Shown here in pieces: positions 30,523-42,840 of a stretch of 64,000 bases of DNA. The notes under the pieces were generated by a model. It was not told the origin of the DNA, did no database searches, and worked only from the letters and a program-made list of their open reading frames with translations. The stretch is taken from positions 25,737,001 through 25,801,000 of the forward strand of contig JAZBQD010000027.1 of NCBI GenBank assembly GCA_036583965.1. The letters are read 5' to 3'. A program made the translations under genes and the position numbers. Positions within the stretch are counted from its first letter, which is position 1; each line of letters starts with the position of its first letter. Origin of the DNA: Prunella strophiata (taxonomy: Eukaryota > Chordata > Aves > Passeriformes > Prunellidae).

Positions 30523-30790
30523 CCAGGACTGTCACAGTGAGGTGGCACAGGACTGTCACAGTGAGGTGGCACAGGATTGTCACAGTGAGATGGCACAGGA
30601 CTGTCACAGAGAGGTGGCCCAGGGCTGTCACAGTGAGGTGGCACAGAATTGTCACAGTGAGATGGCCCAGGATTGTCACAGTGAGGTGGCACAGGATTGT
30701 CACAGTGAGGTGGCACAGGATTGTCACAGAGAGATGGCCCAGGACTGTCACAGTGAGGTGGCACAGGATTGTCACAGTGAGGTGACCCAG
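30523..30790 (+). repeat. 24-bp minisatellite, about 11 units
   Basis: Tandem units of ggtggcacaggactgtcaca plus gtga, head to tail. There are ten full units from 30541 to 30780 with partial units on both sides. Variants are mainly gat for ggt, ccc for aca and att for act. There are no spacers, so it is not a CRISPR. Since 24 is divisible by 3, several frames on both strands stay open (for example TVTVRWHR repeats), which explains the open frames here. Confidence 0.95.
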
Positions 30791-31195
30791 ACTCCCAGCT
30801 CTCATCCCCTGTTTTACAGACACATTTTTAAATTTTGTCCTTTCACAAATATTAAAATGGATTCTAGATGCGTGGTGTTAAAGTAACTTTGTTATAAAGA
30901 TATAGTTTTTATTTTTGTTATTAATTAAGCTCAGTGAAATAGCTGATATCAGTGTGTTTGTGTTGAAATGCCTGCTTGGTGGGATAACACCCACTGAACA
31001 CAGGATGAGGACACCTGGACAGATCTGCCAACCATCAGCACTCAATGTCTGAAGACAGAGTGGACCAAGGCCCAAAAACTGGAGGTGATAAGGATGGATT
31101 AAAACCACAACCAAGGAATGTGGATGCTCTAAAAAGGTGGAACCAAGGAGGAGCCATGCTAAACAGCTCTTGGAACATGTAAACTGGTTTGGGGA

Positions 31196-32188
31196 TGTCT
31201 TGGTTTGAAAAGCCAGGTGTCTGCTAAGGAAGGCAGGAGCCTCCCTTGAAATGGAAAATGTAAACCCCCTCCCTATGAATTATTATAATTTTGAAATTCA
31301 GGGGCTCTCAGGCAAAGATATGGGAATAGGAATAACAGTTCTGTACTAGGAAAAATAAAAATACAAATACAAACAAACAAACAAAAAACCCAACCAACCA
31401 ACCAACCAACAACAAACAAAAAACAACAAAAAACAACCAAAACAAAACAAAACAAAAAAAAACACCAAAAAACCTACTGCCAGAGTCAGCAGAGGAGCTG
31501 AGCCCCTGTGGGTCAGGGTGGTGGCACAGTCCCATGCCATGGGGGCTGCAGCCTCTCCTGCAGTGCCAGGGCTGGTTCTGCTGGAGCAGGGATCCTGCAC
31601 AAGGGGGGAGTTTTCCTCTGCAGCTCCAGGGCTGCTGCAGATGGGCCTGCTCTCCCTCTGGGAATGCAGAGGAGAAGAAAGCTGCTCCTCTGGGAATGCA
31701 GCAGTGGGCAAAGGCTGCTGTGCTGTTCCAGGGTCAGATTCTATCCAGGTAGGAATGCTTGGCTCCTGCCCTGGGCAGAGCATCTCCCAGTGGGATGATG
31801 GAATTTTATCAGCCATGCAGGGACACTCACTGGCCCATGAACAGAAGATAATTAATAAGTAATGGTCCATGAACAGAAGAGATCTGCTGGAGGGAGGATT
31901 GGTTGTGGGAGAGATAAAGAAAAAACTGCCCCATGAACAGAAGAGAACTGCCCCACCCCTGACAGATGGGAATTGAATACACCCCCCTATTTCCAACCTA
32001 AGACAGGGGAATAAGTTTAATATGCACAATTGTTTATGAGTATGTAACTGGCTGATGCAATAGAAATGGAATATAAAGGGTGTTTCCAAAATAGCAGGGG
32101 AGTGCCATAATCACCTCTGGTCCTTGTCTCCCATTGTCCTTTATTAAACCTGTTACATTTTCCCAGGACAGTGAATGTGTTTCTCACA
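31196..32188 (+). mobile_element. Probable LTR of a passerine endogenous retrovirus (family B)
   Basis: Starts TGTCTTGGTTTGAAAAGCCA, a sequence I associate with a common songbird LTR. It continues through an A-rich block (31345-31470), then the repeated phrase 'ccatgaacagaaga' (31836-31948), a TATA-like 'atataaaggg' at 32071, and ends about '...tttctcaca'. No target-site duplication was confirmed, and the 3' boundary is approximate. No coding region is retained. Confidence 0.6.
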
Positions 32189-33114
32189 CCTGGGAGCAGC
32201 AGCTGCTGTCTGGAACAAGCAGCTTGAGTTTCTGGTCTCTTCCTGTGATGCCACCACTGACCTGTGTGGTCCCTTGTCACCCTGTGGGACATGTCACCCT
32301 GTGTGGCATGGCCTGCCCTTGCTCTGCAGCCCTGCTCCAGCAGCCTGGTGCTCTGTGCCTGCTTGGGCACGGACCCTGCAGGCACAGCCAAGGGTGGGGG
32401 GATTTCTCCTTCCCTCAGTGGGGAGGCCCTGCCACTGGGGTTCCTGCTCTGCAGGAATGTAAAAGCTGGCTGATTTCCCCACGGGCCCAGCTAAGACAGC
32501 ACCAAAGGAGCTTGCTGGCATTTTAACTTCCCAGCCCTGTTGGCACAGGCTGGCACAGCACTGTGCTCCCTTTCTGTGGGCAGTGAGCATGGAGGGAAGC
32601 ACCAGCAGCTGGCCTTACCCTGGCTGCCACTCTGTCTGCCAGGAGAGGTGGCATCAAAGTGACACCAGGGGCTCTGGGGTGGCCAGGAGAGCATCAGCAC
32701 TCCTTCAGGAGGGCACAGAGGGACACTTGGCTTCCTTCCCTCACAGGGGGTGGGTATGAGCAGGGGCCTGCCCTCTCCCCAGTGAGGTTTTCCTGTGCTG
32801 AGGAAATGCCCAGCTCTGTCTGGTTGTTTTCCCAGCTGGTGGGGCTGAGTCATGGCTGCTCCTCAAGGAGAAGGTTTGTTTGCCCTTGTGTGGAGAAGCC
32901 TGCATCCCTCATGAGTCTGTTGTCATTTTTTTCTGGTGAATCCATGGGTTTCTTTAGCTGAGAGAGGTGTATGCCATTCATGCATCTCTGCTCTGTAACA
33001 AATGGGCTCCTGTCTCTGCTGGACTGCTGGGAAGCAGTTGCACCTTCATCCACGGATCAGCCCTGTGTGAGAGATTCCATGCAGCCAAAAATGGCAGTGA
33101 AGTCCATTGTTGCA
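32189..33114. other. Intergenic, no gene recognised
   Basis: Nothing recognised. Confidence 0.5.
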
Positions 33115-33450
33115 GGGCCACAAAGGTGCTCAGAGGTCTGGATCACCTCTCCTATGAAGACAGGCTGAGAGAGTTGGAGTTGTTCAGCCTAGAGAAGAGA
33201 AGGTTCTGGGGAAACCTCAGAGCCCCTTCCTGTGCCTAAAGGGGCTCCAATAGAACTGGAGAGGGAATTTTGATGAGAACATGGAGTGACAGGACAAGAG
33301 GAAAGGGCTTTGCACTGAGAGAAGGCAGGGTTAAACTGGAATTAGGAAGAAATTCTTCGCTGTGAGGGTGCCCAGAGAAGCTGTGGCTGCCCCATCCCTG
33401 GAAGTGTCCAAGGCCAGGCTGGACAGAATTTGGAGCAATCTGGGATATTG
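33115..33450 (+). repeat. CR1 LINE fragment, forward
   Basis: Forward CR1: 'tatgaagacaggctgagaga', 'ttcagcctagagaagagaag', 'gtgacaggacaagaggaaa' and 'gaagctgtggctgccccatc'. The extreme 3' end is degraded. Confidence 0.9.
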
Positions 33451-34704
33451 CAAAGTGCCACAGTGCCTGTGCAGAAGCAGAATCTTTGCTTCGAGGAGCA
33501 GGGGTGCAGGTTCTTATCCATCCTGGCAGGAACACAACTCTCCTGTGGCACAGGAATGTGCATTGGCTCTCCAGCCGAGTGCCAGCATCCCCAAGCCCTG
33601 CCTGGTGTTGCTCTCTTGGAGTTTGCTTGCCTTTCCTGAAGAAAACATCATGGTCTAAAAGTGTCTTATCCATTTAATTCCCTGTTTTCATCCCCTGGTG
33701 TGTTTTACCAAATATGTGGGACCAGCAGGATTGCTCCTTCCAGCAGCCACAGTGGTGGGGTGGGACTCTGAGCCTGCCAGACAGGCAGGCCCTGCCCTGC
33801 CTGCACCCCTCACAGTTTTCCAGCTTGTCCTTCTATCCTCTCCCTCCAGGAGATGTTGTTCCTGCCTTTTCCATTGCCATTTTACAGTCAGGCTCTTGTT
33901 TACCACTGAGCTCTGGAGGGGGCTGGCTGGAAACATCTCCATAGGAGTGCCAGGAGATCTGCTGGGGTAGGGGACACCAGCTCCTGTGGCCAGTGGGGAT
34001 GGGCTGGGGGGCTTGTCACCCTCACCCACACTCAGCCCCCTCCAGGAGAGTGGGGGCTGCTGGCTCTGCAGGTAGGTGAGGCATCACTTGATGCACAAGG
34101 ACGAGCCCTTGTGTTTTCCTCACTCATCTCCATCTTTGTCTCGTGTAATTTTCTTAGCAAGTCTCTATGGAAACAGGTACTGTTTGTAATAAAGCCTCTG
34201 TTTTTCACTTTGCTTTGTTGCTGTCGAGGAAGGAGGGGGCAGAGACCTATAAAGGGCAGATGAGGTTTAGGTAGGGAGAGGAGAGATGATTCAGCTGCCT
34301 CAGCCCTTGGCACAGATGGGAGCAGCCTCAGCATCCCTTCATCCTGTCCTTGCTGATGGGAGGTGGAGGCTGAAATCATCCAGACCCTTCCCTGGCTCCC
34401 TCAATTTTGGTGGGGCCTCGCAGATTTTTAAAGTCCTTTCTATCCCAAACCATCCCAAGGGTTCCTGTCCCAGCTGGATTTGGTGTGGAATCAGGGTAAA
34501 TCATTGCTGTCCAGAGCTGACAACACACATCTGACGTGTCCCCAGCCAGCCACCAGCCCCACAGGCTCACCCTGGCTCTCCTGAAGGTCACCCAGTGCCA
34601 GCCGTGCCTCAGTGTCCTGACAGGACCCGCTGTGACATTGTCCCAGGCTCCACGTGAGCCACCCCAGGGAGCTGAGCTGTGACACAGAGGGGCCTGAGAG
34701 CCCC
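33451..34704. other. Intergenic, no gene recognised
   Basis: Nothing recognised. Confidence 0.5.
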
Positions 34705-35137
34705 TGATGCCTTCTGCAGGCTGACCTAGAGCAGAGACCAGACAGAGCTAAAGAATAAAAAGTAGGGATTGATTAAAAGGCCTCAATGGATTCACCTTGA
34801 GCAGTACAACCCAGAATGGCCACAAAAATGGACCACTGCTCACAGGGCCTTACACTTTTATAAATTCTGCTCCATTTGCACATTGGAGTTCATTGTCCAA
34901 TTACAGCTTCAGCCCATGAAGTCCCATCCTTCTGGTTTTTCTCTCTTCAGCCCACGTTGTTTGTGCTCCTGGGCCTGAGATTTGGATCGTTTGTCCTTGG
35001 TCCCCAGCTAGAGCAGGAATTGTTTTGTCTCCCTGCTCTGTGCAGAGAGCTCACCATCCCCTAATATGAAGCCCAGACCCACACACTGAAGCAACACAGA
35101 ATCCTGAAAAATCTAAAAGCTCAAACCTGAGGGATCA
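34705..35137 (-). mobile_element. Solo LTR, family A copy 3 (reverse)
   Basis: Reverse-complement copy of the LTR at 5640 and 29456. Shared blocks include 'gacctagagcagagacca', 'ccttggtccccagctagag' and 'agctcaccatcccctaata'. One terminus is altered (gggatca for the expected ggcatca) and no duplication is seen, so it is likely the oldest copy or a rearranged one. Confidence 0.82.
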
Positions 35138-35622
35138 GAGCAGGATGAGGCAGGAGGATGCAGGAGCCCCACACGCCGTGGGACGCTGCAGCTCCCTCAT
35201 CTCAGCTTCCTGCCCGCAGCCCCTGCCCAGGCTCGTGAGCTTCCCAACTTGTTTGTTTATTTTGGGGAGGGAGGGGGATGTTTCAAGAGCTGAGAGAGGA
35301 ATATTTTAAAGGAGGAATTCAATGCCAGATTGGCATCCTCTGCATCAGACAGAGCCGTGCACCAAAGTGTGCTGGGAGCTGCAGGAGGGAGCTGCATGTG
35401 TCAGCTCCTTCTGCTCAGAGTCACCCTTGGTACTCAGCCACCCTGGGCCTTTCCAGGGGCTGTGGGGGCAACTGAACCCAGAGGAGCCTGCAGCACCCTC
35501 ATACTCAGGTCCTGGGGTGTGTTTTAGGGTGTTCCAGGCTTTTTCTGCTTTCCACCAAGTCAGAGAGAGCCGGGCCCTGAGGCAAAGGCAATTGACACAA
35601 AGAGGAATCCATGGTGGCACCT
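35138..35622. other. Intergenic, no gene recognised
   Basis: Nothing recognised apart from the 6-bp flank of the next LTR. Confidence 0.5.
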
Positions 35623-35957
35623 TGTAGTAACCACAGATCCTCTGAACAGAGAGGGACATAACTGTCCCAGGATTTTCCTGGGAAGCTGTGAGAAAGCTCA
35701 GAGAAAGAATTAAAACAATTACTATCCCAATCTCTGCACCTGGCAGGCAATCTCTGTTTGTCAAAGATGTTTACAAGAAGGAGTTGTCCCTTCTTGACCA
35801 ATAGGTGAGAGAAGATTCATAAAGGCCAGTCAGGTCTTAGGTCCACCATTGTTTCTAGAAAAACTGTATGTTTCTAACAATAAAGTGCTTTTTCATGCCT
35901 TCTGAGGATGGAGTCTCTGTGTCACCTTTGTCTATCTCTGATACCCCTCTGGTGATA
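35623..35957 (+). mobile_element. Probable solo LTR (family C) with 6-bp target duplication
   Basis: A stretch of 335 bases starting TGTAGTAACC is flanked by a perfect 6-bp direct repeat GCACCT (35617-35622 and 35958-35963). Inside are a CCAAT box (gaccaataggtg), a TATA-like 'tcataaaggcc' and AATAAA at about 35879, in the order expected for an LTR promoter and poly(A) signal. A 6-bp duplication fits ERVK-like integration. The right end lacks the usual CA. Confidence 0.65.
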
Positions 35958-36429
35958 GCACCTGGCTCTCAGGGTTCAGAATGAAGATCTTCCACCCTGA
36001 CTGGGAACTGGTGTCCTCTTCCCACTGAGAGCTGGTCCTTTCAGGTTGCAAAAGACCTCTAAGGTTGCTGAGTCCCACTGTTAACCCAGCACTGCCAAAT
36101 CCACCTTCACACAGGCCCAGGGCTCCCCTGCCCACAGAGGATGGAGGATGTGTGCTTTGAGAGGTGCCTCTCCCACCCCTGCTTTTCTACAAGAGATTCT
36201 TTGTGCTCATCCCAAGCCAGTCACACGTGGCCACCCTGCAGCTGAGGCTTTCTCCAGGGCAAATCCTTCTCACCCATCCTCAGACCTGCTCTGCCCAAGG
36301 GGGCCTGCTCAGCTGGAGCTGTCAGGAATGATGCTTGAGGATTGTCAGGGTGCTCCAAGGGCACTGAGCTGGAAAATATTCCCTTCCCACTGCTGTTTCT
36401 GTGAGAATTTGCTTTAAGAGCAGGGATTC

Positions 36430-36660
36430 AGACTAAATGTTAATTTTGCTTCCTTCCAAGAGGAGTCAATATTACAGAGCCTTTGTGATTCTGCTGGAAT
36501 TACAATATGTGATTACTGGGGTTGAGCCGCTGGTTAATTACCTGCTCATTTGTTGTAATGCTCCTGAATAGCTTGTGAAAGTGTGGCAAATGCATTGCTG
36601 CTGCTTTTAATGGCTTAGATGAAGTTATTCATAGATAATAGAAGATAAACAGTGTCACAT
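36430..36660. promoter_or_regulatory. Candidate conserved non-coding element (enhancer-like)
   Basis: AT-rich, non-repetitive sequence unlike its GC-rich flanks. It has many homeodomain-type cores (ggttaattacc near 36530, cttttaatgg near 36605), an octamer-like caaatgcat, and a GATA-containing end (atagataatagaagataaac). Texture only; conservation was not tested. Confidence 0.25.
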
Positions 36661-37165
36661 TAGGGTGGCACAGCTCTTCCCCGGGGGTCCTTCCTCAGCC
36701 TGGGGAAGGCAGGAATTCTCAGGTGAGAACCTTGATGTCCCTGTGACTGGGATCACATCCCCTTGGATGGGGAGCCTGCCAAACCCCAGGGCCACACCAG
36801 CAAGGTGGGATGGCCCAGCCTGCTGGGGAAGCTGCTTGAAAGGAACTCCTGCAGCAGTGCCAACCTTCCTGAGCCTTGTTGAGCCTGGTTGTCATGGCCT
36901 GTTGGTGTCAGGGAAGGTCTTTTGTGCCCCAGGAGAGGGGTCAGGCTCCCCCCAGCCCCACTCCTGCCCCTCCCCAGTGCAGCTGCCTGATTCCTGTGCC
37001 CACCAGAGCGCGCACGGCAAGGCAATGTTTGCTCATACCAGGGCCTGTTTGCCCACACAGCTCATTTGGACATCTGGCTTGGCAGATTGGTGCACATGGA
37101 AAAATGGGCAAGGAAACACTGAGGCCTGCATGGCAGAGGCAAATTTGGTCTGGTTTTCTCTTTTT

Positions 37166-37166
<1 letters not shown>

Positions 37167-37200
<34 letters not shown>
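37167..37200 (+). repeat. Poly(T) run, 34 bases
   Basis: Uninterrupted T run; intergenic. Confidence 0.95.
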
Positions 37201-37201
<1 letters not shown>

Positions 37202-37699
37202 GGAAGGTGCTGCTTGCAGTGTCCTGCTTACAGCTGCACAGAAATTTTTTTGCCCTTCAGGAGAGCTCTGACTTCCTGATATTGCACTCCAATCATCCTA
37301 AATTTTATCTCCATATCTCATCTAAAATATTTGCCAGCTTTTTAACCATGATTCTTTCTCATGACCCTGTCCTGGACTTTGCCTCTTAGGACACGTCTCC
37401 TCCTGCAAGGCCTTTGGTTCCTTCCCCACACCAGCCCAAAGAAAGGGGGGTCTATCAGCACCAGCACAAATTTGGGTCCTAGACCAAGCCTGGTATCCTC
37501 ATGGGACAGAGATTTAAACAATCTGCTCTGCCCAGGGATGCCAGGAGGTTGCTTTGAAGCTTGGTTGTGTGTCTGGACTCAAGGCAACAAGGAACCAGAG
37601 CAGCTCCTCCAGCCTCTCTGAGTGCCAGCAAGAGAGATCTGGCAGGGCCAGCACTGCTTTAAAGGTGATTCTGGACAGTGGTTTGCTCCATCCTACTCC

Positions 37700-38065
37700 A
37701 TGAAGGTTGAAGGAATTGGGACTGTTGAGCCTGGAAAGGAGAAGGACTTGGGGTGACCCAATTGCAGCCTTGCAGTACCTGAGGAGAACTTAGAGGGAAA
37801 GGTGGGGAAGCACTTTTTACAAGAGTATTTAGTGACAGGACAAGGGGGAATGAGTTCAAATGGAAAGAGAGCAGGTTTAGATTGGATTTTAGGAAAAAAT
37901 CCATTACTGTGAGGGTGGTGAGGCACTGGCACCAGAGAAGCTGTGGCTGCCCCATCCCTGGAGGTGCCCAAATGGAGCTTGGAGCAACCTGACCCACGGC
38001 AGGGCACTGGAATGAGATGATCTTTATGGTCCCCTCCCAGTCCCAAAATGTTTTGTGATCTTGCA
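37700..38065 (+). repeat. CR1 LINE fragment, forward, with 3' end
   Basis: 'actgttgagcctggaaagga', 'tagtgacaggacaaggggga', 'gagaagctgtggctgcccca' and a 3' end 'gagatgatctttatggtccc' ... 'ttttgtgatcttg'. Typical forward CR1. Confidence 0.92.
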
Positions 38066-41000
38066 TGTCACCCTCTTTTAAGCAGAGATCTGGGGGTGCA
38101 CAGATCTGTGGGTGGCAGTGCCTGTGACAACACACTGATATCTAGGTGCAGCTCACCATCCAATTTCCCTGCTCAGCAAAGACAGGCTCGAAGGATTATC
38201 CCAGCCTGGGCGACCGTTTTTTAACCACAGTGGCCATGAAAGTCTCCATTATTTATCTCCAAGCTGCTTAGCGATCCAGTGGGTGGAGAAGGAAGCCACA
38301 TTTCCTGCTCTAAGAGTGTGTGGGAATACCTTTTCAAATGTTAATTCCTCATGTTTTTCAAAAAGCTACCCGAAGGCACCGGTCAGAGCAAACGCTAGGA
38401 AAGCCTGTGCATATTCAAACCAGGTTTTAAAAAGTCTGCCAAGATATTTGGGGCGAGGGAGGGAGCGGGGAGAAGAAGAAGAAGCTCCAGGAAAAATCCT
38501 GCCACCATTTCTCCCACTTCAAAGTTAAAGGAGATGTGTGCCTTTCCCTCTCCTCTGATGTGCCTCCCTCCAGGGAAACAGGTGATGGATGCAGAAGGCC
38601 AGAGGGAGCAGGATCAGCCAGGGATTCCCTTCCAGCAATGCTAATGAAGATCCAAATCCCAAATCAGTCCTGCCCCAACCAGTGGCAAGCAGGAAAAGCC
38701 GATGTGAGCTGGCTCTGGCTGGGGACAAGTGCCAGCCACACATCCTCACTTCTGCTTTGCATCCGAGGCAAAATATCTGGTCCCCTGATATTAAATCATC
38801 CCACTGTAAAATTCATCACCTTCCATGGATTTATGATTGATGAAAACCCTCTCTGCAAGAGCCACCTGTGGCTAATGGGCTGCTGTTAACACACAGCCCT
38901 GGGTTTTCTGTGGTAGCTTTTGCTTTAAAAACAAAACAACCAAAAAAGAAAAAAAAAAAAAAAAAAATCATGCATGATTTTAATGCAGATTTGAAAGAAA
39001 AGAAGGGGGAAAAAATCTCCTGGGTCTGTACCCACCACAAGTTTTAAAGCGCAGAATCTGTGTCTGTTGTTGAATAAGAGATGTGTGCTGACTGCCAAAT
39101 TTCAGCTTGAAAGCAGCCAGAAGCTATCTGGGAAAAAAAACCCAAATGTTTTGCAAATACCTTTTGTAATTGTAAAAATAACATAATAATTAAAAGGAAA
39201 AAAAAAAAAACAAACCCAAACCAGCAAGAATTCACCAGTTACTAAACCTTGAAAAATGTGGGATTCTTACATGACTTGGAGCCCAGAAGTGACGTCTAAG
39301 CTTGAAAAAAACCACTGAAAACAGGGATTTATAGTTATTCCTCATAGCCAAGCAGTTTTATAACCAATGTCTCTTTATCCCAAGTGCTGCAGAAAGAACA
39401 GAAAATGCCTCAAGCCTGGCAGTAAATGTGGGGAAGGGATACAGGTCCTGCTGTCCCTGAGTCCAAATTCCCTCATTTCTAAGGGTTTGGTTAACTCTTA
39501 TTTTGGAACATCATCTTTTCTTTGGTTGAGAATTTGTCACCATTGGCTATGAGGATTTCAAGAGGAACATTTGATGGTCTTTGCTTTTCCTTTGGCCACA
39601 TTGTCCTGGGAAGATTTGGGGATGTTCCACAGAACCTTTCCCCTGCTTGCTGCTCCTTCCAGAGGGGATAAAGGAAGAGGATTTGGGGTGCAGCAGATAC
39701 CTTTTCCCCATTGCAGCATCCTGGGTGCACAGCTGGTGGTGACTTTAGGGTTGGATTTCCATCCTCAGCCTGCTATAAAGGCACTTAGTGCATTAAAAAA
39801 AAAGAAAAAAAAGGCCTTTGTGATGCACAAAGACAAGGAAATCATGGGGAAAAGTGCTTCAAAACCGACTTTTTTTACAGATCAAGAATTTCATGACTTG
39901 GTGAAAAGCACAAACAATACTGGGACAGAAATTCAAAATATTTGGTGGCTGGTTTGTGTAGCTACTGCAGCTAATATCTCAAATAAATTCCGTGACTAAT
40001 CCCTTGGAAAGAAAAAACACAAAGAAAGAGGCTGTCATGTAAACCAGGATGATTTTGATGTTTGTTTTGTATTTCTAAACTCAAATTCTGCCTCTCGAGC
40101 TGTGTAACATCCTTCATCTAAAACCCTGTTATTCTCTGGCTGGGTAAATATGTGTTTGTTTTCTGTCCTCATCCCATCCCTCTCTCCTTCCCCAAAACCC
40201 AACCCCAAGGAGACCCCTATCCTCCTCTCTAGACTCTGGCAAAACTCTGCATACTTTGCTGAGGATCTAGAAGCACCAAGTCTTAAATTCTAGAAATAAT
40301 TGCGATTTCATTCTGTGTGATGAAACTATGGAAATTTTCTCCTGGGGATTTGTTTTGCACAAAGGAAAAAAACCCTGAAAAAACCCCAAAAAAACAACAA
40401 AACCTGTTGGCGTCATCAGAACCTAAAAATAACAGGAAGATGACTGCTGGTGCCAGAGTGATACCAAACAAAATCTATTATTGAATTAGATTCTTTCCAA
40501 TCGGTGTTCTTAGGAATAGATTTCCCTTTGCCCCTCAGGGTTCATTTGGAGCCAAGGTATTCTGCCTGCCAGTGCCATTCCAGCACTCAAATTAACAAGA
40601 AGTGATGTCTCTTACAGTAAAAAACCAGGACCTATTAAAATATGGATGAAGGCGAATAAGCTGAGGAGTTTGTGGTGTCTGGTTTCTTGCTGGCAGCCAG
40701 GGATAAGTGTGGAAGGAGGGGAGAGCTGGGCATCACCACCCTGCTGCCATGGCCAGGATGCTCATCCTGCTCCCAGGGGACAGAGCTGATATCCCAGGAG
40801 TGAGCAGCCTGAGTCCAGGCACTGATAGCCTGGAGTTCCCTCTTTCCCACCCCTCTTTCCTGCCTGCTTTTCTCCCACTGCCAGCTCAGCAGTGCCTGTT
40901 TTCTCTCTGCACTGCAGTTCTACAGGCTGTGCTTTGCTGTCCATTCATTTAAAGGGTTTCAGATTCTATTAATTTCCCCCCATCTTTCATTCTAATTAAG

Positions 41001-41659
41001 CACCTCAGTCTTGTGTTGTAGCTGCACATCTCAGCAGCCACGGGGCTGTGTTGGAGAAGGGGCTGGGGCCATCAGGTCAGCTTTGACAGCTTCATCCACC
41101 CCTCTCCCCTGCTCCAGAGTTATTTTAAGGGCCTCCTGGAGTCATCTGTCACTACTCCCCAGAGCATTTCTTGCTGGCTGGCACTGCTGGCCCAGCATTC
41201 CCATTCTCCTGGGCACCAGGAATGAGCTGGGTGCTGACACTGCAGCGTGGCCCTCCTGACATGCAGGCTGTGCTCCCACCAGCTCAGAGGACACCCCCTT
41301 CATCTGCACTCCCACCCTGAATCCATCTGACCTTGTCTTCTCCAGCTCTGAGGCTTCCCTGGATGTTTCCTTAATGCTGCTGGCACCCTGCTCTGGCTCC
41401 TGGTTCTCTCATGGCTCTCAGCAGACCTGGAGCACTCTCTCCACCACGAGAGATGCTGATGCTCAACAGACCCCCCTTGCAAATGCTGGAGGAGGCATGG
41501 CTCCCACCCAGGAGCACAAAAAGGCATCCACATTCAGCAGCATCCTCCCTGGAGTTTTCTACATTGATGGGAGGAGTATGAGATTGTGGGAAGCTCCCTT
41601 GGGTGTCCCCCTGATGGGGAGACCCCTGAAAAGTTCTGTGCCAGGAATGAGAGACAGAT
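38066..41659. other. Intergenic, no gene recognised
   Basis: Mostly AT-richer sequence with A runs at 38950-38967, 39197-39211 and 39795-39812. The 142-codon frame 39571-39999 (+) has no recognisable protein. Confidence 0.5.
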
Positions 41660-42200
41660 GGGATTTTTGGTTTTTTTTGGTCTTCAGGTTGTTGCTTATT
41701 TTTCTCTTATCAGAAGTTCTCCATGCTGTCTACATCTCAGACTTAGTGTACAAAAGAAGGCACCAAAAGTCACAAGACACACAGGTCTTTTAAAGCTATT
41801 TTGTCCAATTAACTCTTAGAACATATTTTATTTATACCTTCCTACCAATAACTAATTATTTTTCTGTCCACACAGCATCTGCATTGTGGTTCTTTCTAAC
41901 CAATCACCCTGTGCTCCCAACACTGCAGAAAATGGAGTAGATGAAGAACAAGAAGGAGATCAGACAATCCCCCAAATCCTCCATCTTGTCTCCTATCCAC
42001 CTCCACACCAAAAACCCAAAACTCTAAGTTTTTCACCCTGTGATAAACTATCCATTTCACGCACTTGTAGATTCCAATTCATCCCAAAGTCTTGGAAGCT
42101 TTCTCCATTGACAAAGGTTAAAAGCAGTGTTCTCCTGAGGATCAGGACATCTCAGAACAGGCAGAGAAACATTCCCTGTGCCCTGGGTTCCAACGTGAGA
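41660..42200 (-). mobile_element. LTR-like sequence related to the neighbouring LTR (family D, diverged)
   Basis: Shares an arrangement and phrases with 42219-42840: a 'tcctccatcttg' motif, then a pyrimidine-rich run, then 'ttttcaccctgtgataaact', and a 'tttattat'-like poly(A) area (antisense). Borders are approximate. It looks like an older member of the same family next to the younger one. Confidence 0.5.
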
Positions 42201-42218
42201 TGACCCAAACAGGGTGAC

Positions 42219-42840
42219 TGTCGCGGGTCTCTCAGGAGCTCAAGGTGACCCCGATCAGTTGGAAAGTCTCTGTGTTCTGGCCCTAGAACTGAAGAAGGAG
42301 TCAGGAGTCTTCTTGTGCAGTTTTCAAGGTTGTTTATTATTTCTTATCTAACAAATTTTCTCCCTGACCAGTCGAGGTCTGTTCAGCAGGTCAGTCCATG
42401 GCACACTGCCCACCTCTAGGGCAGTGTTATCTTTTGATACTAAAAACTACCTGTACATTATTTACAGTTATTTCCCAATACCTATCACCCATGTTACAGA
42501 GTCTAACTCTACTCTAAACCAATCCAAAAGTGCCACCATCACCCAGAAGATGGAGGCTGTAAAGGAGAAAGAAGGACAGAACACGCCCAAATTCCTCCAT
42601 CTTGACCCCCAAACCCTTATTCTAAAAAACCCTAAAATTCTACATTTTCACCCTGTGATAAACTTATTATTACTCTACTTAATTTTTGTGGCTTGTAATT
42701 CTTCATATAAAGTTGGTAATTTTTTCCATGGCTCAAGATCAAAGGCACAGGGGTCTTGGGCTCTGTGCCAAGGTCTCTGAGCCCCCTGCCAGGGGCTGGA
42801 GCCATCCAGGGCAGCCAGAGGGATGTCCTGACTTCCAACA
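42219..42840 (-). mobile_element. Solo LTR (family D) with 6-bp target duplication
   Basis: On the - strand the LTR starts TGTTGGAAGTCAGGACATCC and ends GACCCGCGACA, 622 bases in all. It is flanked by the perfect 6-bp direct repeat GGTGAC (42213-42218 and 42841-42846). A poly(A) signal (AATAAA on the - strand) lies near 42340. A 6-bp duplication fits an ERVK-like family. The 180-codon - strand frame at 42632-43174 partly overlaps it and is not a gene. Confidence 0.82.

Larger units (their letters stand above)
35964..37699. other. Intergenic, no gene; includes T run and AT-rich block
   Basis: Contains the AT-rich block 36430-36660 and a 34-base T run at 37167-37200. No exon was recognised. 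Confidence 0.5.

Noticed and set aside
30422..30886. Repeat protein frames and a possible CRISPR-like array
   Set aside because: Direct 24-bp tandem units without spacers; a minisatellite whose unit length is a multiple of 3.
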